Shown here: in pieces, positions 40,968 to 48,948 of the stretch | Layout: the number at the start of each line of letters is the position of its first letter | Position numbering within the stretch: position 1 is the first letter of the stretch | Assembly (NCBI RefSeq): GCF_019583405.1 | Contig: NZ_SZUU01000001.1 | Span: forward strand, 558,001 to 622,000 | Direction: 5' to 3' | From: Bacteroides fragilis | Lineage (GTDB): Bacteria > Bacteroidota > Bacteroidia > Bacteroidales > Bacteroidaceae | Length of the DNA stretch: 64,000 bases | Made by a program: the position numbers and the translations under genes | The notes under the pieces: model-generated | Told to the model about the DNA's origin: nothing | Databases searched by the model: none | The model's input: the letters and a program-made list of their open reading frames with translations, nothing else

Positions 40968-40997
40968 CAAAGATAGGGACTATTTTTAAATATGCAA
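40968..40997 (-). promoter_or_regulatory. Promoter of the tRNA-Pro pair
   Basis: On the minus strand, TTG (40995-40997), 19 bp, then TATCTTTG (40968-40975) matches the Bacteroides -33/-7 consensus very well, 33 bp upstream of the tRNA. Confidence 0.75.
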
Positions 40998-41086
40998 TAG
41001 TGAAAGAAGTATTTTTTCATATTTATTTTTTAACATCCTATCAGTCACATATTTGGATATATAAGAAAAATAGAAGCTATTAACCT

Positions 41087-41122
41087 AAAAAGTCCCGATT
41101 CCGTCAGAATCAGGACTTTTAT
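41087..41122 (-). terminator. Terminator of the small gene at 41,146
   Basis: AAAAGTCC-c-GATTC / GAATC-a-GGACTTTT forms a long stem, and on the minus strand a TTTTT run follows directly. Confidence 0.75.
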
Positions 41123-41145
41123 GCTAAACACACGACAGAGACAAG

Positions 41146-41364
41146 TTATTCAAGATCCTCTTTGATAACTTCATCTATTTCCTTGATCTTCTTTTCTCTT
41201 ATCTTTTTGCTTTGGGCAGGCTTCTTTTTGGTATCATCATACACATTGTCTGCACGATCCACCATCTCTTCACTCCAGTCATCATACATGTTCGATGCCG
41301 GCTGACCGGTCAGGGTGGTATTTTCTTCTGCGATAGGTACATCCCTATTAATTACTTTAGCCAT
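41146..41364 (-). CDS. Small hydrophilic hypothetical protein, 72 aa
   Basis: A hydrophilic, probably partly disordered protein (MAKVINRDVPIAEENTTLTGQPASNMYDDWSEEM...) with a lysine-rich, coiled-coil-like C-terminus (KKIREKKIKEIDEVIKEDLE). It has its own terminator. No family is recognised. Confidence 0.6.
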   Translation of the reverse strand: MAKVINRDVPIAEENTTLTGQPASNMYDDWSEEMVDRADNVYDDTKKKPAQSKKIREKKIKEIDEVIKEDLE

Positions 41365-41548
41365 ATGTTCTACATTTTATTGTTATGCTATAATGACAAT
41401 AAAACATAGAAAAAGTTCTCTCTGTTAATGAAGTTTGATACTATTAGATAGATTTTAAACGGTACTTTCCGGCAATATTTCCGAAAGCTGTGAACTAAAT
41501 CCCGTTTCAAACGTATAATACAGAAACATCACTATAAAAACAAATATC

Positions 41549-42499
41549 ATGAGACTTAGAATTCCTAAACCTATGTATTTCATTGCTTTTGCCGGTATGG
41601 CTTTGTTTATAGGCGGCTGTGCCAAAAATACCACTATTATTTATGGCAACGGAGAAGATAACCTTCCCGAAACTCCACAAAAGGAGACGACACTCGTCAC
41701 TTTCAATGCTTCTGTCGAAAGCCGAAACCTGACCCGTGCCATGTCTCCTATGAAAAAAGGAATCAAAAGCACTTTGTACGCCTATCAAAAGACACAGAGT
41801 ACCACCAGTCAGGAAACTCTGTTTGCCGAAGGATTGTACATCACTTCCTCTCCGGGGGTATTATCCGGAAAAGACGGGTATAAAATGTATCTTGCGAACG
41901 GTATCTATAATTTTTACGCTGTATCCGACAACTTCTCAACCATACCACCTTCTTTTACCGGACAAGAGTCAGAACCTTTATTCAATGGCATCGATTATCT
42001 TTGGTGGGGCAGTACCGACCAGGATGTAAGCAGTGCACAGATCAATATTCCCATTGTATTCCAGCATGCCTGTACACAAGTTGTTGTTGAAGTCTCTGCC
42101 GGAGATGGTATTCAATTAAGCAGGCTACTATCAGCTACTATCACTCCGCCGGTTCCAGGAGCGAACATGACACTCTCCACCGGAGTTATTCCTCCCGCAA
42201 CATCATATGACAAACCCGATAAAATGGGCATTAATGGATTTCTGGCGCAATATATCATGCTTCCATTGCAAACCAATGATCCGATGACACTTACGCTTGA
42301 AGTGGAAACAGATGGAAACAACAATTCGAAAACTTATAGCGTTCAGATCCCTGTCCCAAGCGGAGAGTTGAAAGCCGGAGATTCTTACTTATTCAGTGCG
42401 GTGATCAACGGCAGTTCTGTTTCCATTCCCTCCGTCAGCGTAAAGGACTGGACCGAAGTAGACGAAACAGGTAACCCACTTTATCCATTACAAAAATAA
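41549..42499 (+). CDS. Fimbrillin-like lipoprotein
   Basis: A 316-residue protein. An N-terminal signal is followed by a lipobox (FIGGC, Cys about 26). The mature start VTFNASVESRNLTRAM and the C-terminal block GSSVSIPSVSVKDWTEVDETGNPLYP are typical of the Bacteroidales fimbrillin family (FimA/Mfa-like), surface lipoproteins built of two beta-sandwich domains. No fimbrial operon surrounds it, so it may be a stand-alone surface or tip protein. Start ATG 41549 gives a proper signal peptide. Confidence 0.75.
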   Translation: MRLRIPKPMYFIAFAGMALFIGGCAKNTTIIYGNGEDNLPETPQKETTLVTFNASVESRNLTRAMSPMKKGIKSTLYAYQKTQSTTSQETLFAEGLYITSSPGVLSGKDGYKMYLANGIYNFYAVSDNFSTIPPSFTGQESEPLFNGIDYLWWGSTDQDVSSAQINIPIVFQHACTQVVVEVSAGDGIQLSRLLSATITPPVPGANMTLSTGVIPPATSYDKPDKMGINGFLAQYIMLPLQTNDPMTLTLEVETDGNNNSKTYSVQIPVPSGELKAGDSYLFSAVINGSSVSIPSVSVKDWTEVDETGNPLYPLQK

Positions 42500-42507
42500 C
42501 AACTCTT

Positions 42508-42849
42508 ATGCTTACACAATTTTTAAATCTGCTTGCTACTATCATCAGTGTCATCAGTTTACTGATCGTGACTTATGGTGCGCTTGTTGCCATTATCTCT
42601 TTCATTATCAATGAACTGAAGAGAATAACCGGAACCTACACTCCGACCAATATCCGGAAGTTGAGAGCCGTGTTCGGCACTTACCTACTGTTGGGACTGG
42701 AGTTCCTAATCGCTTCGGACATTTTGAAAACGGTATTGGAACCTACAATGAACGAACTGATTATTCTGGGAGGTATTGTCGTTGTAAGAACCATATTATC
42801 GGTGTTTCTCAACAAAGAAATTAAAGAATTGGAAACAGAAAATAACTAA
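42508..42849 (+). CDS. DUF1622 family membrane protein
   Basis: A 113-residue protein with three hydrophobic helices. FGTYLLLGLEFLIASDILKTVLEPTMNELIILGGIVVVRTILSVFLNKEI follows the DUF1622 pattern closely. The function of the family is unknown; it is an inner-membrane protein. It starts eight bases after the fimbrillin stop, so the two are probably co-transcribed. Confidence 0.85.
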   Translation: MLTQFLNLLATIISVISLLIVTYGALVAIISFIINELKRITGTYTPTNIRKLRAVFGTYLLLGLEFLIASDILKTVLEPTMNELIILGGIVVVRTILSVFLNKEIKELETENN

Positions 42850-42917
42850 AACATAGTGAACCAACCATCTGTAATGGCGTTTATATCATTATTAATAAAA
42901 GAAAGGAGATCGGACTT

Positions 42918-43091
42918 ATGAATACCGAAAAAGAAAAAGCTTCATCAGAAGAACAAAAAAAGGCTGAAAAAGTGCTTAAAGACAAAGTTCCCGTACAGCA
43001 AACCGGAAGCTACAGCGAAGCCACCAAGAAAGAAGTGCGCGATGCAGTAAAAGAACTTAATCCGGACATGAGCGGATTGGATAGGGGTTAA
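42918..43091 (+). CDS. Small charged hypothetical protein, 57 aa
   Basis: ATG 42918 is preceded by GAAAGGAG at a good distance. The 57-residue product is lysine/glutamate rich (MNTEKEKASSEEQKKAEKVLKDK) and ends LNPDMSGLDRG. It looks like a small disordered or helical stress-type protein. A GATAGGGG / CCCCTATC hairpin covers its stop codon and the stop of the convergent kinase gene. Confidence 0.6.
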   Translation: MNTEKEKASSEEQKKAEKVLKDKVPVQQTGSYSEATKKEVRDAVKELNPDMSGLDRG

Positions 43092-43097
43092 CAGCCC

Positions 43098-44375
43098 CTA
43101 TCTTCCCGGAAACATCAATGTAAAGCAACTTCCTTTCCCTATTTCTGAGGAGACTGTAATGGTACCGCCATGCAGATTCATGATCTGCTTACATAAACTG
43201 AGCCCGATGCCGGACCCCGACGGCTTGGTCGTAAAGAACGGAACAAATACTTTGTCTATCACTTCCGGAAGAATGCCCTCACCGTTGTCACGCACCATAA
43301 GACTGCAAACTTTTCCGGGGACCTGTTCCAACTCTACTTCTATATGCGGTGCAGTATTTTGTCCGCAGGACTCTTTGGCATTTTTAATCAGATTGATCAG
43401 CACCTGCTCTATCTGGGCACGATCAATGTACAGAGTGGCCCCCCTGTGTGTTGCTGCAAAATGAATGAACGAATCAGGGAAGAGTTTCCTGAGGTCGGAA
43501 AAGAGCTCATCCACCGCTACCGATGTGCAGGCAGGAGTGGGGATACGAGTCAACCGACGGTAGTTTTCCACAAAATCGAGCAGACCTTTACTTCTCCGAT
43601 GGATGGTCTGCATGGCTTGCAACATCACTCTGTATTCTTTCTCACTGAGCCGTTCGGGTATTCCGCGCTCACTCAATGTTTCGGATAATGAAATGATAGG
43701 AGTGATAGAGTTCATTATTTCATGAGTCAATACCCGTATCAACTTCTGCCAGGCTTCCATCTCGTTACGTTCCAATACCGAATGGATGTTTTTCAAGCTG
43801 ACCAACAGTCTTTCCTTATTTTGTGCGGCAAACAAAGTACAGGATACCGCCATCTCTACCGAAGTTCCTTGCTGCCGGATGCGTACCACCTGCGTCTCGT
43901 TCCAGGAAGTGGTCAGCCACTCCTGAGGCAACCGGGATTCTTGTCCGACCAGTACCACGGCCGCACGGTTCATCCATTCCACCCGGCCCGAACGGTCGGT
44001 CACCACCACAGCCGTATCTACCTTATTTAAAAGGTTCTCGTAATACTGATGCTTGATTTCTTCCTCGAGCAGGCGTCCGCGGAACAACCTAAGCGTCTGA
44101 GAGAGTTCGTCCGCCAGTTCAACCATCATCTTGCTTTTAAACGGCGGCTGAAAGTTCTGCGTCATGTCATTGAAGCGGATGCAGTCTGTCAGCCGTCTCA
44201 TCATGCCTGCCAATTTCATCTGGATGGAATAGAGATGAACGCCTGTAGCGATCAGCAGGATGCCCACAATCAGAGTGCTGAACCATAATTCGTAACAGAA
44301 CAGCAAGTATCCTCCAATGGAGAGCACCACCAACAATAGAATGTGCAGCACCACACTGATGGAATAACGTTTCAT
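43098..44375 (-). CDS. Membrane sensor histidine kinase
   Basis: A 425-residue kinase. Two transmembrane segments near the N-terminus (about 7-25 and 28-47) are separated by almost no periplasmic loop, suggesting sensing in the membrane. A PAS-like domain follows (VDTAVVVTDRSGRVEWMNRAAV). The phospho-acceptor box is LIRVLTHEIMNSITPI (His218). ATP-binding N, G1 and G2 boxes are LINLIKNAKE, VRDNGEG and GSGIGLSL. It overlaps the response regulator gene by four bases, so it is probably its partner. Confidence 0.9.
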   Translation of the reverse strand: MKRYSISVVLHILLLVVLSIGGYLLFCYELWFSTLIVGILLIATGVHLYSIQMKLAGMMRRLTDCIRFNDMTQNFQPPFKSKMMVELADELSQTLRLFRGRLLEEEIKHQYYENLLNKVDTAVVVTDRSGRVEWMNRAAVVLVGQESRLPQEWLTTSWNETQVVRIRQQGTSVEMAVSCTLFAAQNKERLLVSLKNIHSVLERNEMEAWQKLIRVLTHEIMNSITPIISLSETLSERGIPERLSEKEYRVMLQAMQTIHRRSKGLLDFVENYRRLTRIPTPACTSVAVDELFSDLRKLFPDSFIHFAATHRGATLYIDRAQIEQVLINLIKNAKESCGQNTAPHIEVELEQVPGKVCSLMVRDNGEGILPEVIDKVFVPFFTTKPSGSGIGLSLCKQIMNLHGGTITVSSEIGKGSCFTLMFPGR

Positions 44376-45736
44376 AAGCCCAGTTTTTCAAGTTTGCGAT
44401 AAAGAGCGAAACGGGTGATACCAAGATACTCGGCTGCCCGGGTGATGTTCCCCTCGCTCAGACGCATGGCTTTCTCTACTGCTTGCCGTTCCAGCAATTC
44501 CAGATTGAGTACCTCTTCCTCTTTCTTTTGCCGGACAGAAGAGTGGAAAAGAAAGTTCTCAGGCTTCAGCAGGGAGCCGTCACCCAAAATCACGGCACGC
44601 TCTATGGTATGCTGCAACTCGCGTACATTGCCCGGCCAATTATACTTCAGCAACTTATTCTTTGCCTCGCGCGTCAGCCCGTGCATCTCCTTCTTATATT
44701 TGCGGGCATAGCGCTCTAAAAAGAACTCAGCCAGCAGAATGACATCGTTGCCACGCTCCCGTAGAGGAGGAATATGAATTTCTATCGTATTGATGCGATA
44801 GAGCAGATCCTGACGGAAGTTACCTTCATCCACCATTGCCCTGATATCGGCATTAGTCGCACAGATCAGGCGGACATCGATAGGTACCGACTGAGTAGAG
44901 CCTAACCGGCTGATCTGCCTTTTCTCTATCGCAGTGAGCAGTTTTGATTGCATAGGGAGCGAAAGGTTACCTATTTCATCCAAAAACAGAGTACCCCCTG
45001 TCGCCACTTCCATGCGTCCCGCCTTTGCTTTGCGTGCGTCGGTGAAAGCACCTTTCTCGTATCCGAATAATTCGCTTTCGAACAACTGTTCGGGAATACT
45101 CCCCAGGTCGATCGTTACAAACGGTTTGCCGTATCGGGGAGAACAATGGTACAGCAAGCGGGCAATCACATCTTTTCCGGTACCGTTTTCACCTAAAATC
45201 AGGATATTGGCATCCGTCTCGCTTAACTTGTTGATGGTTGAAAACACCTCTTGCATAGCCGCCGATTCACCGATAATCTCATTTTCGGGTCCACCCTGTC
45301 CGCTCAGCACTTCTACCTGTTCCTTCAGCATATTCACTTCATGGCGTGACTGCCGGAGTTTCATGCCCGAAGAAAGTGTAGCCAGCAGTTTTTCTTTTTC
45401 CCATGGTTTGGGGATAAAGTCCGTTGCACCTGCTTTGATGGCACGCACGGCCTTGTCCGTATCGGCATAAGCCGTCATAAAGATCACAATGGCCTGCGGA
45501 TCGATTTTCAAAATCTGTTCCAGACTCTCAAATCCTTCTTGGCCACTGATGGCATCACGACTGAAGTTCATATCGAGCAAGATGATGTCCGGACCGAACG
45601 TAGTCATGAAGTGTTCGATACGATCGGGAGTAGTAGCCACCTTAATCTTTTCAGTATAAGGTTCGAGCAATAGATTGAGGGCGAACAATACATCCTCGTT
45701 ATCGTCTACAATTAATATCTTTCCAAGCTGTCCCAT
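44372..45736 (-). CDS. NtrC-family response regulator, sigma-54 activator
   Basis: A 454-residue protein. The receiver domain has the acidic pair D11/D12 and phospho-acceptor D55 (LLDMNF). The central AAA+ domain has Walker A ILGENGTGKD, the GAFTDA sigma-54 contact loop and Walker B GGTLFLDEIG. A Fis-type helix-turn-helix is at the C-terminus (NITRAAEYLGITRFALYRKLEKL). Upstream, in the shared intergenic region, lie the palindromes and the sigma-54-like promoter of the tolC-like operon; equal copies precede two further operons. Confidence 0.95.
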   Translation of the reverse strand: MGQLGKILIVDDNEDVLFALNLLLEPYTEKIKVATTPDRIEHFMTTFGPDIILLDMNFSRDAISGQEGFESLEQILKIDPQAIVIFMTAYADTDKAVRAIKAGATDFIPKPWEKEKLLATLSSGMKLRQSRHEVNMLKEQVEVLSGQGGPENEIIGESAAMQEVFSTINKLSETDANILILGENGTGKDVIARLLYHCSPRYGKPFVTIDLGSIPEQLFESELFGYEKGAFTDARKAKAGRMEVATGGTLFLDEIGNLSLPMQSKLLTAIEKRQISRLGSTQSVPIDVRLICATNADIRAMVDEGNFRQDLLYRINTIEIHIPPLRERGNDVILLAEFFLERYARKYKKEMHGLTREAKNKLLKYNWPGNVRELQHTIERAVILGDGSLLKPENFLFHSSVRQKKEEEVLNLELLERQAVEKAMRLSEGNITRAAEYLGITRFALYRKLEKLGL

Positions 45737-45920
45737 GTTATATTACGAGCTAATTTACTTTCCTTTAAAGGATAGGATATACCAGTTGTACAACTCGTCG
45801 TGTACCGGTTATACATCTCGTACATCTTATCTTACCATGTAATGATGCTAAAGTAAGCCAGATATATTCACTTACCTTTAGCCTGAGGGCAAAGGTACAT
45901 ATTATATCCATGTGTTGTGT
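45737..45920. promoter_or_regulatory. Regulator-side intergenic region
   Basis: TACCTTTG on the minus strand (45890-45897) matches a -7 box and could drive the regulator gene, with a leader of about 150 bases. No good -33 box was seen. Confidence 0.35.
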
Positions 45921-46027
45921 GTGCTAATTCGCACTATTTTTGTGCGTATATGCACACGAAAGCAGTAAGGAATAAAGATGCAAACTACTAATAAACAAAA
46001 TATTACACGTATGGCACGGCTTTTGAA
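45921..46027 (+). promoter_or_regulatory. Sigma-54-like promoter with twin enhancer palindromes (copy 1)
   Basis: Palindromes GTGCTAATTCGCAC (45921-45934) and GTGCGTATATGCAC (45942-45955) lie 21 bp apart. Exactly 57 bp on is the -24 GG of TGGCAC (46012-46017), followed by TTGAA (46023-46027), GG and GA being separated by 10 bp as in sigma-54 promoters (-12 has GA instead of GC). The tolC-like gene starts at 46,053. Confidence 0.8.
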
Positions 46028-46052
46028 TGGTTTATAGAAAAAGAAATGCACA

Positions 46053-47525
46053 ATGAACTTGAAAACGATACTTATCATTGCCGGATGCAGTTATATCTTT
46101 CCGGCAACTGCACAGGAACGCACGATGGAGCTCTCGCTGGACGAAACCGTAAAGCTTGCCAAGCTTCAGTCACCCGACGCACAAACCGCACGCCACAGTT
46201 TCCGCTCAGCCTACTGGAACTATAAATATTACAGGGCGAACTATCTGCCTGCCTTGAGCCTGACCTCGGACCCGAACCTGAACCGGGCTATCAATAAGGT
46301 AACACTGGGAGACGGAACCGTGAAATTTGTAGAACAAAACATGCTCAGCACCGACCTTACTCTGAATTTAACACAGAACATTCCATGGACCGGCGGTTCA
46401 CTATTTGTGGAGACGGCAGCACAAAGAATGGATATCTTCAGCGACCACACGACAGCCTGGCAGACTTCACCTATTAATATAGGCTACCGTCAGTCGCTCT
46501 TCGGATATAACAGCCTGAAGTGGGATCGCCGCATCGAACCGGTCCGCTACCGGGAAGCAAAGAAATCGTATGTAGAAACACTGGAACTAGTAGCCACACG
46601 TGCTACTCAAAAATTCTTTAACCTTGCCACCGCACAAAGCAATTACGAAACCGCCAATACCAACTACGCTAACGCAGACACACTCTATCAATATGCCCAG
46701 GGACGCTACAACATCGGTACCATCACCGAAAACGAAATGCTGCAACTGGAACTGAACAAACTGACCGAAGAAACCAACCGAATGAATGCCCGTATCGAGA
46801 TGGACAACTGCATGCAGGAGTTACGCTCGTATCTGGGCATTCAGAGTGACGAGGAACTCAAGGTGAAAATCAACGACCACGTACCCGACTTCAGTGTAGA
46901 ACTGCACGAAGCCTTATTACTGGCCAACGAAAACAGTCCGGAAATACAAAACATGATACGCCGGAAACTGGAGAGCGAAAGCAACGTGTCGTACGCCCGT
47001 GCCAATGCCGGACTGAAAGCGGATATTTATCTGCGTTTCGGCCTGACACAAACTGCCGACAAGCTGGGAAGCGCCTACAAGAGGCCATTGGACCAGCAGT
47101 ACGTCAGCCTGAGTGTAGCACTACCCATCCTCGACTGGGGACGGGGCAAGGGCAAAGTGCGCGTGGCACGCTCCAACCGCGACCTTGTGTACACACAGGT
47201 GGAACAAGACAAGACCGATTTCGAACTAAACGTACGCAAACTGGTGAAGCAATTTAATCTTCAGGCCCAGCGGGTCAGAATAGCCGCACGGACCGATGAA
47301 ACAGCTCAACGACGCAGCGACGTGGCCCGCAAACTTTATCTGCTGGGCAAGTCGACCATTCTCGATCTGAACGCTTCCATCACCGAGAAGGACCAGGCAC
47401 GCCGCAACTACATAACGGCTCTTTACAACTACTGGAGTCTGTATTACACGTTACGCAGCCTTACTCTCTTCGACTTTGAAGGTAAAACACCGCTTACCGA
47501 GAATTATGACCTGCTGATAGACTGA
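46053..47525 (+). CDS. TolC-like outer membrane efflux protein
   Basis: A 490-residue protein with an N-terminal signal (ending near TAQERT). Two TolC repeats of long helices are visible (LATAQSNYETANTNYANADTLYQYAQGRYNIG and ARKLYLLGKSTILDLNASITEKDQARRNYI), plus outer-membrane strand segments. It forms the exit duct through the outer membrane for the adaptor and permeases encoded downstream. It is first in the operon behind the sigma-54-like promoter. Confidence 0.9.
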   Translation: MNLKTILIIAGCSYIFPATAQERTMELSLDETVKLAKLQSPDAQTARHSFRSAYWNYKYYRANYLPALSLTSDPNLNRAINKVTLGDGTVKFVEQNMLSTDLTLNLTQNIPWTGGSLFVETAAQRMDIFSDHTTAWQTSPINIGYRQSLFGYNSLKWDRRIEPVRYREAKKSYVETLELVATRATQKFFNLATAQSNYETANTNYANADTLYQYAQGRYNIGTITENEMLQLELNKLTEETNRMNARIEMDNCMQELRSYLGIQSDEELKVKINDHVPDFSVELHEALLLANENSPEIQNMIRRKLESESNVSYARANAGLKADIYLRFGLTQTADKLGSAYKRPLDQQYVSLSVALPILDWGRGKGKVRVARSNRDLVYTQVEQDKTDFELNVRKLVKQFNLQAQRVRIAARTDETAQRRSDVARKLYLLGKSTILDLNASITEKDQARRNYITALYNYWSLYYTLRSLTLFDFEGKTPLTENYDLLID

Positions 47526-47563
47526 CCGGAATTATAAACTGCAAATCGAAAAAACAAAATAAT

Positions 47564-48814
47564 ATGGATATTAAAATTGAAAAGAAACCCTGGTACATCC
47601 GCTATAAATTCTACATAGCCGGAGGAATTGCATTTGTCGCTTTCCTTGTTTACGTCATCATTTTGTCGGCCGGGCCGCGCAAGCTCCGCATCGAGTCGGA
47701 AAACATACAGGTGGCCGAAGTCAAAGATGACAAGTTTATGGAATACGTCGATGTGGAAGGATTGATACAGCCTATTCTCACCATTAAAGTAAACACCCGT
47801 GAAGCGGGAAGCGTAGAGCGTATCATAGCCGAGGAAGGCAGTCTGCTCCAGAAAGGAGATACGATTCTGACCCTCTCGAATCCGGACTTGCTGCGCAGCA
47901 TCGAAGACCAGCGGGACGACTGGGAGAAGCAACGCATCACTTATCAGGAGAAAGAGATCGAAATGGAACAGAAAAGCCTGAGCCTGAAACAACAGACGCT
48001 GGAAACCAATTACGAACTGGCACGCCTGAAGAAAAGTTTCGCGTTGGACAAAGAAGAATTCCGCATGGGTATCAAGAGTAAAGCGCAACTCGAAGTGTCG
48101 GAAGACGAATACAACTACAAGGTTAAAAATGCCGAACTGCAACGCGAAAGCCTTCGTCACGATTCGGCCGTGACCATCATCCGCAAAGATCTGATACGGA
48201 CCGATATGGAGCGGGAGCGTAAGAAGTATGAACGGGCCACGGAACGGCTGGGCAATCTGGTAGTGAAAGCACCCATCAGCGGACAGCTGAGCTTCGTGAA
48301 AGTGACCCCGGGACAGCAGGTGGGCTCCAGCGAAAGTATAGCCGAAATCAAAGTACTCGATCAATATAAGATTCATACTTCACTGAGCGAATACTACATC
48401 GACCGCATTACCACCGGACTGCCTGCTACTGTCAACTATCAGGGCAAAAAGTACCCGCTTCGCATCACCAAAGTTGTGCCCGAGGTAAAAGACCGCATGT
48501 TCGACGTCGATCTGGTCTTCACCGGCGAGATGCCCGATAACGTACGTGTAGGTAAGAGTTTCCGTGTCCAAATTGAATTGGGACAGCCGGAACAAGCCAT
48601 CGTCATCCCGCGCGGCAACTTCTATCAGGCCACCGGCGGACAGTGGATTTACAAAACCAATGCATCTAAAACCAAAGCCGTACGTACACCCATCACCATC
48701 GGACGCCAGAATCCGCAACAATATGAAATTACCGGAGGATTAGAGCCCGGAGATTATGTCATTACAACAGGATATGATACCTTTGGCGAGGCGGAAGAAT
48801 TAATACTTAAGTAA
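47564..48814 (+). CDS. MacA/HlyD-like periplasmic adaptor
   Basis: A 416-residue membrane fusion protein. One N-terminal transmembrane anchor (FYIAGGIAFVAFLVYVIILSA, about 14-34) is followed by a lipoyl/barrel-sandwich half (VEGLIQPILTIKVNTREAGSVERIIAEEGSLLQKGD), a long helical hairpin (about 105-215) and the second half (APISGQLSFVKVTPGQQVGS). It links an inner-membrane MacB-type permease to the TolC-like protein. Confidence 0.9.
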   Translation: MDIKIEKKPWYIRYKFYIAGGIAFVAFLVYVIILSAGPRKLRIESENIQVAEVKDDKFMEYVDVEGLIQPILTIKVNTREAGSVERIIAEEGSLLQKGDTILTLSNPDLLRSIEDQRDDWEKQRITYQEKEIEMEQKSLSLKQQTLETNYELARLKKSFALDKEEFRMGIKSKAQLEVSEDEYNYKVKNAELQRESLRHDSAVTIIRKDLIRTDMERERKKYERATERLGNLVVKAPISGQLSFVKVTPGQQVGSSESIAEIKVLDQYKIHTSLSEYYIDRITTGLPATVNYQGKKYPLRITKVVPEVKDRMFDVDLVFTGEMPDNVRVGKSFRVQIELGQPEQAIVIPRGNFYQATGGQWIYKTNASKTKAVRTPITIGRQNPQQYEITGGLEPGDYVITTGYDTFGEAEELILK

Positions 48815-48832
48815 TATAAAAATGAATCGAAC

Positions 48833-48924
48833 TCACCACAGAGTTACACAGAGATGGTTCTCTCTTAATATTTTAATAAGCAAGAGATTAAAACTCTGTG
48901 AGACTCTGTGTTACTCCGTGGTGA
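48833..48924. repeat. Imperfect inverted repeat between adaptor and permease 1
   Basis: TCACCACAGAGTTACACAGAG and CTCTGTGTTACTCCGTGGTGA are inverted copies of 21 bp with two mismatches. The 92-bp element resembles dispersed intergenic hairpin repeats with the core 'ACCACAGAGTTACACAGAG' that I have seen in several bacterial groups. It sits inside an operon. Confidence 0.6.
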
Positions 48925-48948
48925 ATCAAACTCAAAACCATTATAAAC

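Noticed and set aside
40742..41020. 92-aa leftward ORF over the tRNA genes
   Set aside because: It is made of the two tRNA sequences read as codons; the repeated peptide reflects the two similar tRNAs.
43080..43102. Intrinsic terminator between the convergent small gene and the kinase gene
   Set aside because: The GATAGGGG/CCCCTATC hairpin has no T-run on either strand, so terminator function is doubtful.
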